DNA of 64,000 nucleotides, from positions 186,001 to 250,000 of the forward strand of contig CADAAA010000003.1 in the NCBI GenBank assembly GCA_902785785.1, read 5' to 3'. This document shows, piece after piece, positions 52,579-60,557 of this stretch. The notes under the pieces are model-generated. The model worked only from the letters and a program-made list of their open reading frames with translations. It was not told the DNA's origin and did not search any database. Source of the DNA: an uncultured Bacteroidia bacterium. Lineage in GTDB: Bacteria; Bacteroidota; Bacteroidia; Bacteroidales; UBA932. A program made the position numbers and the translations under genes. Positions within the stretch are counted from its first letter, which is position 1, and each line of letters starts with the position of its first letter.

Positions 52579-54789
52579 ATGAAAAGAATTTTAGTAGCAC
52601 TTTTCTCTGCCGCATTGCTGCTCACAGCGTGCGACAAGTATGATGATTCTGCCCTGCAGAATCGCATTGACACCCTCGAAGGCCGTGTCACCGATCTGGA
52701 AACCAAGGTCAACAACATCAATGCCGACATCGCTTCGCTCCAGACGCTTGTCAGGGCGCTTCAGGAGAATGTCACCGTCGATGCGGTAACCAAGACCCAG
52801 GACGGATACGATATCTCTTTCTCCGACGGTTCCACCGTGTCCATCTCCAATGGAGAGAAGGGCGCCACCCCCCATGTCGGAGTCAAGGCTGACGACGGCG
52901 TTTTCTATTGGACGGTCGACGGCGAATGGCTGCTTGACGTTGACGGTAAGCGCGTAATCGTCACAGGTGCCGTACCTCAGGTCAAGATCCAGGACGGCAA
53001 ATGGTTCGTAACGTATGACGGCAAGAACTGGCAGGACATCGGTTCTGCCGAGAGTTTGTCCGGAGTGGTAGTGACCGAGGATGCCAACTTCGTGTATCTT
53101 ACAGTCCCCGGCTCCGGCTCGACCATTACTCTCTCCAAGACCGGTCGTTTCACCTTGGATATCGCAACGCTTGACTATGTGATCCAGCCTGGAGCCACTA
53201 CCGAGATCCCGTATTCGATCTATGGAGCCGACGGCACGGAGAAACTCTTCGTACAGAGCGATGATTTCACGGTGACTTACGATGCCTCGAAGATCTATGT
53301 AACCCCCAAGGCCAACGTTGTCTCGGGTGATGTTTTGGTGATGGCGGTACGCAACTCCGATCAGGCGGTCTGCGGTGTCGTCCTCAGTTTTTCCCAGGGA
53401 GTCTTTGATGTGACTCCTGCTGTCACGATTCCCGCCGCCGGAGGAGATGTCCAGGCTTTCGTGAAGACCAATCTTGACTATGAGATCGTCATTCCTGACG
53501 ATGCCAAGGAATGGCTTTCCGTGGGCCCTGAGACAAAGGCGCTCCGTACCGATACCCTTCGTATTACGGCTAAACCCAATGAGTCTGAGACAGATTCCCG
53601 TACTGCCAAGGTCGAGTTCCGCCCCTCTGAAGGAGCCTCCGTTTTCATGAAGGTATATCAGGAGAGTAAACCCGTGGAATCCAAGTATCCCAAGATCACC
53701 ATCGCCGATTTCCTCGCACTGCCTGACGACGATACCGATATCTACCAGCTCACCGGTGTCATCACCATCGTACGCCATTCGACATACGGCAACTTCGAGA
53801 TGAAGGATGACACGGGTACGGTATATGTCTTCGGACTTACCAATGAGAAAGGAGAGTATGTCTTCACTCCTCTCGAACTCAAGAGGGGTGACAAGGTGAC
53901 CCTTCATGGAACACGCAACGTACACGATGGGAAGGTCGAGGTCAAGGACGCAGTATATGAGAAACATGTTAAGGGCGAGGACATGCCTCAGGTTATTGAA
54001 GAGGTCACCATAGCGGAGTTCCTCAAAAAGCCTGCAGGTACCGACGTGTGGTACAAGCTTACCGGGAAGATAACCGATATAGAGAATGCTAATTACGGGA
54101 ACTTCTATATGGAGGATAATACCGGCAAGGTCTATGTCTATGGTCTCACCGCTACAAAGCAGGACTACAATGACAAGACTTTCTCCACGCTGAAGCTGAA
54201 GGTCGGCGATACCGTGACAGCCATCGGATACCGCACCGATTACACAGGTCCTTCCGGCAAGACCACCGCTGAGTTTGGTGGCGCTAATACTCCCGCATAT
54301 TATGTCAGTCACGTTCCCGGTGAGGGAGGCGGTGATGATAATCCGGACCAGCCGGGCGGGGATGAAGAAGGCTACACTATCTCTTGGGACGGCCAGTCTG
54401 ATTGGATTGGGATAGAAGATGATGAAATTAGCTATGAGTCAGGTGATTATACGGTTACTGTCTCGCTTGGGGGAGGTAAGACTAAGCCCACTGTAAATGC
54501 TAAATCCAATGACTGCCGTGCCTATGCTTTAAACACTGTTACGGTATCCAACTCTTCTACTGATATTACCAGTCTGACTTTCTATATTTCGAGTCAAGGT
54601 AAAAAACGCTTGACTGATATCAGTGCCGATACTGGAGAAGTAACCATTGACGTTGAAGACTGGACAGTGACTTGGACAGGCTCTTCGGATAGTGTGACTT
54701 TCACTGTAGGAGAAAAAGCTACTTATGGAACAGATGGCGCTACTAAGGCGGGCCAGTTCGATTTTGAAAGTATCGTGGCTATGCCTTAA
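52579..54789 (+). CDS. Large surface lipoprotein: DUF4988-like coiled coil, BACON-like and tandem OB-like domains
   Basis: A 736-residue lipoprotein (MKRILVALFSAALLLTAC, Cys18). A coiled coil (residues about 25-65, LQNRIDTLEGRVTDLETKVN) leads into a DUF4988-type segment (ISFSDGSTVSISNGEKG, WTVDGEWLLD). A BACON-like Ig domain follows at about 285-365 (DYEIVIPDDAKEWLSVGPET). Two related OB-like domains resembling DUF5689 come next, at about 370-468 (ITIADFLALPDDDTDIYQLTG) and 472-585 (VTIAEFLKKPAGTDVWYKLTG). A Gly/Asp/Pro linker precedes a C-terminal beta domain (600-736). It is probably displayed on the cell surface and may bind glycans or nucleic acid; no ligand is evident. Confidence 0.85.
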   Translation: MKRILVALFSAALLLTACDKYDDSALQNRIDTLEGRVTDLETKVNNINADIASLQTLVRALQENVTVDAVTKTQDGYDISFSDGSTVSISNGEKGATPHVGVKADDGVFYWTVDGEWLLDVDGKRVIVTGAVPQVKIQDGKWFVTYDGKNWQDIGSAESLSGVVVTEDANFVYLTVPGSGSTITLSKTGRFTLDIATLDYVIQPGATTEIPYSIYGADGTEKLFVQSDDFTVTYDASKIYVTPKANVVSGDVLVMAVRNSDQAVCGVVLSFSQGVFDVTPAVTIPAAGGDVQAFVKTNLDYEIVIPDDAKEWLSVGPETKALRTDTLRITAKPNESETDSRTAKVEFRPSEGASVFMKVYQESKPVESKYPKITIADFLALPDDDTDIYQLTGVITIVRHSTYGNFEMKDDTGTVYVFGLTNEKGEYVFTPLELKRGDKVTLHGTRNVHDGKVEVKDAVYEKHVKGEDMPQVIEEVTIAEFLKKPAGTDVWYKLTGKITDIENANYGNFYMEDNTGKVYVYGLTATKQDYNDKTFSTLKLKVGDTVTAIGYRTDYTGPSGKTTAEFGGANTPAYYVSHVPGEGGGDDNPDQPGGDEEGYTISWDGQSDWIGIEDDEISYESGDYTVTVSLGGGKTKPTVNAKSNDCRAYALNTVTVSNSSTDITSLTFYISSQGKKRLTDISADTGEVTIDVEDWTVTWTGSSDSVTFTVGEKATYGTDGATKAGQFDFESIVAMP

Positions 54790-54798
54790 GGCAGAGTT

Positions 54799-55500
54799 TC
54801 ATACGAGTGTTTCGAAGCCGGTGACCGTAAGGGAGCCGGCTTCTGCTTTGAAATGGATGTCCAGGCCGCCGAAGGGCATGCCGTAGATGCGGTCGGAATC
54901 GTCCTGGTAGCGCGGGCGGGGGTCCTGGGCGAGCGCGCCGATGAGCGCCTCGAGCCCGTCAGGGCCGAGGAGGCGCTTCAGCTGCGCGCGCAAGTCCTCC
55001 GGGACGATCACCGCGAGCGGTGTCCATCCGGCAGCGTCAGTGAATCCGCCCGCCGCCTCCGGATGGGAGTCAGCGTAAGGGATATACGGCTTGATGTCGT
55101 AGATGGGCGTCCCGTCCATAAGGTCGGCGCCGAGTACATGTATGACCGGAGCGTCTTCGCATTCGAAGTCAATGCGTTCTATGCGTACGCTTGACAAGCC
55201 AAGCGGATTGGGCCTGAAAGGGGAACGGGTGGCGAAGACACCCAGACGGGTGTTGCCGCCGAGCCTCGGCGGCCTGACCGTAGGCTGCCAGCCGCAGTCA
55301 GTATCCCGCCGATTGGCGGAGAATCCCCAGATCAGCCAGATGAAATCGAATCCTTCCAGCCCTTTGACGGCCTCCACACGGCGGTAGCTGTCCGTAAAAC
55401 GGATCTCGCCGCGGAGCTCGGGAACGAGTCCGCTCTGTCTCGGGATACCGAATTTGCTGGTAAATGGAGACTTGAAATATGCGATGGGTTCCAGTGTCAT
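54799..55500 (-). CDS. trmO: tRNA N6-threonylcarbamoyladenosine methyltransferase TrmO (TsaA family)
   Basis: A 233-residue UPF0066/VirR-type SAM methyltransferase that methylates t6A37 in tRNA-Thr. Signatures are EPIAYFKSPFTSKFGIPRQS, LEGFDFIWLIWGF, LGVFATRSPFRPNPLGLSSV and DLMDGTPIYDIKPYIPYADS. The C-terminal extension of about 80 residues (DPRPRYQDDSDRIYG) is typical of the longer TrmO forms. Its start overlaps the stop of the M23 peptidase gene by 4 nt. It is the last gene of a five-gene run. Confidence 0.95.
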   Translation of the reverse strand: MTLEPIAYFKSPFTSKFGIPRQSGLVPELRGEIRFTDSYRRVEAVKGLEGFDFIWLIWGFSANRRDTDCGWQPTVRPPRLGGNTRLGVFATRSPFRPNPLGLSSVRIERIDFECEDAPVIHVLGADLMDGTPIYDIKPYIPYADSHPEAAGGFTDAAGWTPLAVIVPEDLRAQLKRLLGPDGLEALIGALAQDPRPRYQDDSDRIYGMPFGGLDIHFKAEAGSLTVTGFETLV

Positions 55501-56729
55501 AGCACCGTGGCAAGAGTGTCTGCGCTGGCAATTGCAAGGCTGTCCATCTCGGCCAGTCTGGCATGGAAAGTTGAGTCGAATGCCGGCATCAACTCTTCCG
55601 GGAGAGGCTCGGCGGAAGGTGATTCGAGCGTCAGGGGATTGATGGCAGTGCCGTTCTGGTACACCCTGAAATCGAGGTGCGGACCTGTGGCGGTTCCGGT
55701 CATGCCCACATAGCCGATGACCTGTCCCTGCTGGACATGAACACCTGCTTTGATGCCAGGGCCGTACTTGGACAAATGCATGTAGCTGGTGGTGTAGACG
55801 CTGTTGTGTCGAATCTTGACGGTATTGCCGCCGCCCCCGGCCCAGCCGGCGCTGACCACCGTGCCGTCGCCGATGGCGACGACCGGGGTGCCTGTCGGCG
55901 CGGCATAGTCAACGGCCGTGTGCGGCCGGACCTGGCCTGTGACAGGATGCCTGCGGGCGTATGAGAAGCCGGATGATATCCTCTTGAATTCCAGTGGGGC
56001 TTTCAGGAAGGCTCTGCGGAGACTTTCTCCCTTATCGTCCCAGTAGACGTTGCCTCCGTCCCCTTGGTCAAACATCACGGCGTACTTGTCGATATCACCG
56101 CTTGTAAACCGTGCGAAATAGACGGTGTCGATGCCGATGCTCTCTCCTTCGACTTCGCTCTCTCCGTAGATGATGCGGAAGCGGTCATCCTTCTGCAGGC
56201 CGAAGAAATCCACGGTCCATGCGAAAATGTCCGAGAGTTTCATGATCAGGGCGGGGGAGGATCCCGCCTTGGCCATGTCTGCCCACAGCGACGAGCTGAT
56301 GCTGACATCGGCATAGCGGCGGTGTTTCACTACGGGCTTTTCATAAATCCATATCGCCATGGAATCCCGGCACTGGAATACAGCCTGACGTATGCGGTCC
56401 ATGTCATAGACCACATATGCGAGTTTGTTGGAGAGAGTGTCGGAATACGAACGCACTGCATTGCCGGCGCGCATCTTGGTGACATCGAATGTAGAGTCGC
56501 ACAGTTGTGCCATGGCATAAGCCTCGTCCATGCTCATTCCCAGCCTGTTCATCAGTCCGGAGAATGTCTCGCCATTATGGACTGCACTCTCTTCGCAATT
56601 GAAATCCTCAGTAAAGAATCCTATCGGAGGGACAGGGCGGGAGACCTCCTCTACGGGGACATCTTTGCTGCGGACGCATGAAACGGCAGCCGCCAGGACG
56701 GCGGCAACTACTAATGGTCGAAATCTCAT
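55497..56729 (-). CDS. M23-family peptidoglycan endopeptidase lipoprotein
   Basis: A 410-residue predicted lipoprotein (MRFRPLVVAAVLAAAVSC, Cys18) with a LysM-like/OapA-type N-terminal region (HNGETFSGLMNRLGMSMDEA) and a C-terminal LytM/M23 domain. The metal motif HTAVDYAAPTGTPV (HxxxD) is present; the second motif is GPHLDFRV, with Asp in place of the second His of HxH, a variant seen in some Bacteroidetes relatives. It should cut peptide cross-links or regulate amidases at the outer-membrane face of the wall. Both neighbours overlap by 4 nt. Confidence 0.9.
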   Translation of the reverse strand: MRFRPLVVAAVLAAAVSCVRSKDVPVEEVSRPVPPIGFFTEDFNCEESAVHNGETFSGLMNRLGMSMDEAYAMAQLCDSTFDVTKMRAGNAVRSYSDTLSNKLAYVVYDMDRIRQAVFQCRDSMAIWIYEKPVVKHRRYADVSISSSLWADMAKAGSSPALIMKLSDIFAWTVDFFGLQKDDRFRIIYGESEVEGESIGIDTVYFARFTSGDIDKYAVMFDQGDGGNVYWDDKGESLRRAFLKAPLEFKRISSGFSYARRHPVTGQVRPHTAVDYAAPTGTPVVAIGDGTVVSAGWAGGGGNTVKIRHNSVYTTSYMHLSKYGPGIKAGVHVQQGQVIGYVGMTGTATGPHLDFRVYQNGTAINPLTLESPSAEPLPEELMPAFDSTFHARLAEMDSLAIASADTLATVL

Positions 56730-57160
56730 AGCATGTCAACGGTTTTCTGGTCAAGCTTCTCGTCGAAATACTTGGCCAGGACCTTGCGGAAAACCTCTTC
56801 CTTGCCGGAAGCTATGTAGAACAGTGTCATGGAGGAGCGGAGCTTCATGGTATCGACAGGGCCGAAGATCTCGGCCGCGGATTTGCCCCTGACCTGGATG
56901 AGAGAGTTGCATATCTCGCGCAAGCGGCTTCCGAGGACCTTGTCGGCAAGGTAGGCCTTGGCCTCACCCTTGCCGATGATCCCGTAGAATGCGGCTGTTT
57001 CCGAACGTCCCAGGCCCCGCAGCTGCGGAAAAACGTACCACATCCAATGCCCTTCCTTGTGACCGTTCCCGATCTCCTTCAGGGCATTCTTGTACGCATT
57101 CCCTTCATTCTGCGCATCCTTGAACCGTTGTAAATCGTAATCCATCTGTATGTTTTTCAT
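56726..57160 (-). CDS. DUF1810-family protein
   Basis: A 144-residue soluble protein of the DUF1810 family: LQRFKDAQNEGNAYKNALKE, the hallmark GHWMWYVFPQLRGLGRSETA, and SSMTLFYIASGKEEVFRKVL. The function of the family is not established; in other genomes it occurs next to or fused with ADP-ribose-related domains. The start at 57160 could also be 57145 (MDYDLQRF). The stop overlaps the M23 gene start by 4 nt, so it is coexpressed with it. Confidence 0.9.
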   Translation of the reverse strand: MKNIQMDYDLQRFKDAQNEGNAYKNALKEIGNGHKEGHWMWYVFPQLRGLGRSETAAFYGIIGKGEAKAYLADKVLGSRLREICNSLIQVRGKSAAEIFGPVDTMKLRSSMTLFYIASGKEEVFRKVLAKYFDEKLDQKTVDML

Positions 57161-57184
57161 TCAATAATACACTATTTAAAAAAA

Positions 57185-58066
57185 TCAACCCTGAGAGGGG
57201 ACTATCAGGCGGACGGCGTCGGGTATCAGCCTGATAGTGAAATGCTTGTCTGTGAGTGACATCCCGTCCAGATCAAGAGTGATCTCCTTGGCGGATTCGA
57301 CCTCGAGATTCTTCACGCGGCGGAGGATGATATCGTCCGTAAAGGCAGTGTCGTCAGTGAGTCCGCCTGAGGCCAGAGCCGGAATGAGTTTCATCATCCG
57401 CGTCGGGGGCAGGGTTTTCACTATACAAAGGTCCATCTTGCCGTCATCATTGGACGCTTGCGGAGCGCAATTCAACCCTCCGGAAGCATATCTGCCGTTG
57501 GCTAACGTGAAAAGGAGTATCGACCCCGTGTCGAGCGGCACACCGTCCGCCTTGATGCGGATGGTCCGGAAACTTCTCTTCAGGATGGTGGAGAGGGAGG
57601 GAATGAATCCCGGCACCTTGCCGTTCATTATTTCCTCGAGCCCGAAGGTGCATGCATTGACCGCGTAGGAATTGTTGATGCGTATCATGTCGATGCCGGA
57701 AGGGGAGCCGGCTATGAGCATCGGCAGGCTGCCGAAATCCACGCCTTCGTAGTATCTTGCCAGGCTGTTGAGGCCTTCGGCGTCATAGACAGCGAGATAC
57801 TTTCCTTCGCCGGAGCCCATGAGGCCGGCTGCGACACCGGCTGTCAAGGCGTCTCCGCCACAGGAGACGAAGCAGGTGTCGATGTCCTTGTGAAGGTCGC
57901 AGAACAGCGATACATGGCGCAAAGCGTCTTCCGGACCGGTGGCCTCGTAGAAATCGTATTCCACGCCGCTGTCCATCTCATGCATCTCCCGGGACAGTTT
58001 CGCCTTAAGATTTGCAGAGGTCTCACTGTCCTCGAGGATGAACAGGTATCGCAGCATCGACATCAT
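57185..58066 (-). CDS. Diacylglycerol/lipid kinase-like protein (DAGK/YegS family)
   Basis: A 293-residue protein with the two-domain DAGK catalytic fold. The nucleotide-binding position reads SCGGDALTAGVAAGLMG, where family members have GGDGT, and the later motifs LLFTLANGRYASGGLNCAPQ and ASNDDGKMDLCIV match the NG..GGG..P.A..DDG pattern. It may phosphorylate a lipid such as diacylglycerol or a sphingoid base, but the altered GGDGT makes activity uncertain. Its start overlaps the stop of the deformylase gene by 4 nt. Confidence 0.78.
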   Translation of the reverse strand: MMSMLRYLFILEDSETSANLKAKLSREMHEMDSGVEYDFYEATGPEDALRHVSLFCDLHKDIDTCFVSCGGDALTAGVAAGLMGSGEGKYLAVYDAEGLNSLARYYEGVDFGSLPMLIAGSPSGIDMIRINNSYAVNACTFGLEEIMNGKVPGFIPSLSTILKRSFRTIRIKADGVPLDTGSILLFTLANGRYASGGLNCAPQASNDDGKMDLCIVKTLPPTRMMKLIPALASGGLTDDTAFTDDIILRRVKNLEVESAKEITLDLDGMSLTDKHFTIRLIPDAVRLIVPSQG

Positions 58067-58683
58067 GGCACGAGCTTATCTATGTACAGAACTCCGTCCA
58101 GATGGTCGGTCTCATGCTGGAATATCACTGCGGTAAAGCCCTTAATCGTCTCGGTAGTGTCACGGCCGGTACGTGGTGAGGTATAAGCGATGTCGATGTC
58201 CTGCCAGCGCAGGACATCGCCCCGGCGGCCCGGAATGGACAGGCACCCTTCGGGGCCGGGTTCCGGGCTGCCGCGCTTCGCGGTTACGCGGATATTGGGA
58301 TAGACCTCGAAAGGTTCGCCCTCCTTGTCGAAACGCTGCACGGCAACGACGCGTCGGCCGATGCCGACCTGGGGGCCGGCTATGCCGACGCCATCCTGCT
58401 CCGGAGATGTCACGGTGACAAGCATCCTCTCCGCCAGCGTGGTGTATTCCGTCGAGCGGATCTCCTTTATAGTCAGGTCTTTGCAGGGAGTCCGCAGGAA
58501 CTGTGAGTCGGACTTGTCCTCGATCGTGAGGACACGCATGACACCCTCGCCGTTGATGATGGTTTTTTCCGATGCGCTCCATCCGGCCCCGGACCTGATC
58601 AGCATGAAGAACAAGATAACGAGAAGCACTATCGCTACAGCGGAAAGGCGCAGGGGCAGTGATTTTGACGGCATTCGTCTCAT
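58063..58683 (-). CDS. def: Peptide deformylase with N-terminal membrane segment
   Basis: A 206-residue PDF. Motif 1 is GVGIAGPQVG, motif 2 EGCLS, and motif 3 QHETDHLDG (HExxH), so all metal ligands are present. An N-terminal extension MRRMPSKSLPLRLSAVAIVL and onward is a signal-anchor-like hydrophobic helix (about residues 12-30), so the catalytic domain would lie outside the cytoplasm or be anchored to the membrane. PDFs normally act on nascent proteins in the cytoplasm. A later start would remove the helix, but the next Met after it (near residue 27) is not preceded by a clear promoter or RBS. Confidence 0.85.
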   Translation of the reverse strand: MRRMPSKSLPLRLSAVAIVLLVILFFMLIRSGAGWSASEKTIINGEGVMRVLTIEDKSDSQFLRTPCKDLTIKEIRSTEYTTLAERMLVTVTSPEQDGVGIAGPQVGIGRRVVAVQRFDKEGEPFEVYPNIRVTAKRGSPEPGPEGCLSIPGRRGDVLRWQDIDIAYTSPRTGRDTTETIKGFTAVIFQHETDHLDGVLYIDKLVP

Positions 58684-58710
58684 AGGCGGAACATGTGCGA
58701 TTTATTCTTC

Positions 58711-58718
58711 CAAATTTA
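58711..58718 (-). promoter_or_regulatory. -7 promoter box of the def-trmO operon
   Basis: The reverse strand reads TAAATTTG, 27 nt before the ATG at 58683. It drives a five-gene run: def, DAGK-like, DUF1810, M23 and trmO. Confidence 0.6.
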
Positions 58719-58738
58719 CGCAATAATTTCCTTTTTGT

Positions 58739-58746
58739 TAACTTTG
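58739..58746 (+). promoter_or_regulatory. -7 promoter box of pfkA
   Basis: TAACTTTG lies 20 nt before the pfkA ATG at 58767. An in-frame GTG upstream at 58695 precedes this box and is therefore not the start. Confidence 0.65.
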
Positions 58747-58766
58747 TGCAACCAGATTTTAAGACC

Positions 58767-59741
58767 ATGAGATCGATCAATTCAATAGGTATCCTCACTT
58801 CGGGAGGGGATTCTCCCGGAATGAACGCGGCCATCCGCGCCGTTACCCGTTCCGCCATCTATGCAGGCATGAAAGTCTACGGCATCTACCGCGGATGGGA
58901 AGGACTCATCAACGGTGAGATCAAGGAGTTTACCACTGAGAGCGTCAGCAACACCATCCAGAGGGGCGGCACTATCCTCAAGACTACGCGAAGCGAGGCT
59001 TTCCGCACCGTCGAGGGCCGTGCCAAGGCTGCTGAGACGATGCGTCGCTTCGGTATCGAGGCGCTCGTCGTCATCGGCGGCAACGGCTCGCTCTCCGGCG
59101 CCGTCGAGCTCGCACGCGAGCACGATGTGCCCGTGATCGGCCTGCCAGGCACCATTGACAACGACCTGTACGGTACCGACTCTACTATCGGCTACGATAC
59201 CGCCCTCAATACCATCGTGGAATGCGTGGACAAGATCCGCGACACCGCCACTTCACATGACCGCATCTTCTTCGTCGAGGTGATGGGACGCGATGCCGGC
59301 TTCCTGGCGCAGAACAGCGCTATCGCCGCCGGTGCCGAGGCTGCCATCATCCCGGAGGATGAGACCCATATCGACCAGCTCGCATCCTTCATCGAACGCG
59401 GCATCCGCAAGAGCAAGAACAGCAGCATCGTCATCGTCTCCGAGAAAGACGGCGGCGCGATGCACTATGCAGAGCGTGTCCGCACGGAGTATCCGCAGTA
59501 CAATGTGCGCGTGTCCATCCTCGGACACCTCCAGCGTGGAGGTACTCCCACGGCGTATGACCGCATACTTGCGAGCCGCATGGGCGTCGCTGCGATAGAG
59601 GCGTTCAACGAAGGACAGCGCAATGTGATGATCGGCATCAAGGACGACAAGATCGTGTATGTCCCCATCGCGCGCGCTGTCAAGATCAACCGCCCTATCG
59701 ACAAGGAGCTCATCAACGTGCTCGGTATCCTTTCCATCTGA
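58767..59741 (+). CDS. pfkA: 6-phosphofructokinase
   Basis: A 324-residue PfkA-type enzyme of glycolysis that phosphorylates fructose 6-phosphate. Motifs are [19 protein letters not shown] at the N-terminus, the catalytic [14 protein letters not shown] (Asp131), [14 protein letters not shown] and [15 protein letters not shown]. The nucleotide-loop motif reads GGNGSLSG (residues 104-111), with Asn where E. coli PfkA has Asp103 of GGDGS. The acyl-ACP thioesterase gene follows after 5 nt and is probably cotranscribed. Confidence 0.96.
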   Translation: MRSINSIGILTSGGDSPGMNAAIRAVTRSAIYAGMKVYGIYRGWEGLINGEIKEFTTESVSNTIQRGGTILKTTRSEAFRTVEGRAKAAETMRRFGIEALVVIGGNGSLSGAVELAREHDVPVIGLPGTIDNDLYGTDSTIGYDTALNTIVECVDKIRDTATSHDRIFFVEVMGRDAGFLAQNSAIAAGAEAAIIPEDETHIDQLASFIERGIRKSKNSSIVIVSEKDGGAMHYAERVRTEYPQYNVRVSILGHLQRGGTPTAYDRILASRMGVAAIEAFNEGQRNVMIGIKDDKIVYVPIARAVKINRPIDKELINVLGILSI

Positions 59742-59746
59742 CGCCC

Positions 59747-60490
59747 ATGAACAAAACCACAAGAGATTTCGAGGTAAAGTGCTTCATGACGAACCAGGAC
59801 TACAGGCTGCGGGCCGCAGCGTTCCTGGATGAAGCCCAGGACATGGCCCTGCAGGGTTCGGATGAACTAGGGTTCGGGTATGACAATATGAATGAGCACC
59901 GTCTGGGATGGGTGCTTTACAGGATGTACATGAAGTTCCTACGGCCAGTGACATGGCGCGACAGGGTGACCATGAACACCTGGCACAAGGGTATGGAAGG
60001 ACTTGTTTTCCAGCGTGATTTCGAATTGATTGCGGGGGATGGACAGTGTTCGGCAGTAGCAACCAGTTCATGGGTCGTCATCGACATGGATAAAAGGTCT
60101 TTCGTCAGGAAGGAGGATTATCCCGACTTCATCAATACCGATCCGCAGTGTACCGAGTCCGCCGTCGAATTTGCTGCACCTAAGGTCGTGATACCGTCCG
60201 GACTTGAAAAAGTACTTGCAAGGAATCATAAGGTCAAGTACTCCGATACCGATTTCAACCGTCATACCAACAATGTAAAGTATGTGGTATGGGCGCTGGA
60301 CAGCATCGACCAGGATTTCGTGTTCTCACATCCCATACAGGAGCTGGCCATCAACTTCAACCGTGAGACACGGCTTGGTGATGACGTGGAACTCTGGACT
60401 GCTGAACAGGTTACGGACGAGAACCGGGTGTTCTATGTCGAAGGTGTCGTCGACGGACGACAGGTTTTCATAGTAAAACTCGTATTCTGA
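59747..60490 (+). CDS. Acyl-ACP thioesterase
   Basis: A 247-residue double hot-dog thioesterase of the plant FatA/bacterial acyl-ACP TE family. The N-terminal part has FEVKCFMTNQDYRLRAAAFL and LGWVLYRMYMKFLRPVTWRD; the second hot dog has the active-site region KYSDTDFNRHTNNVKYVVWA, matching the NxHxNNxKY pattern. It releases free fatty acids from acyl-carrier protein, setting chain length or supplying acyl groups. It lies 5 nt after pfkA. Confidence 0.92.
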   Translation: MNKTTRDFEVKCFMTNQDYRLRAAAFLDEAQDMALQGSDELGFGYDNMNEHRLGWVLYRMYMKFLRPVTWRDRVTMNTWHKGMEGLVFQRDFELIAGDGQCSAVATSSWVVIDMDKRSFVRKEDYPDFINTDPQCTESAVEFAAPKVVIPSGLEKVLARNHKVKYSDTDFNRHTNNVKYVVWALDSIDQDFVFSHPIQELAINFNRETRLGDDVELWTAEQVTDENRVFYVEGVVDGRQVFIVKLVF

Positions 60491-60508
60491 TACAGCCTGA
60501 GAATAATG

Positions 60509-60540
60509 AAGGCGGGAGCGTCTCACGACGGTCCCGCCTT
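60509..60540. terminator. Hairpin between convergent genes, possible terminator
   Basis: AAGGCGGGA (60509-60517) pairs perfectly with TCCCGCCTT (60532-60540). Neither side has a T-tract, so it may protect 3' ends or act as a factor-assisted terminator for the convergent thioesterase and fimbrial transcripts. Confidence 0.5.
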
Positions 60541-60557
60541 CGGCAGTTCTATGAGCG

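Noticed and set aside
54782-54793. Palindrome TGCCTTAAGGCA as a terminator between convergent genes
   Set aside because: The stem would have no loop and no T-tract follows on either strand.
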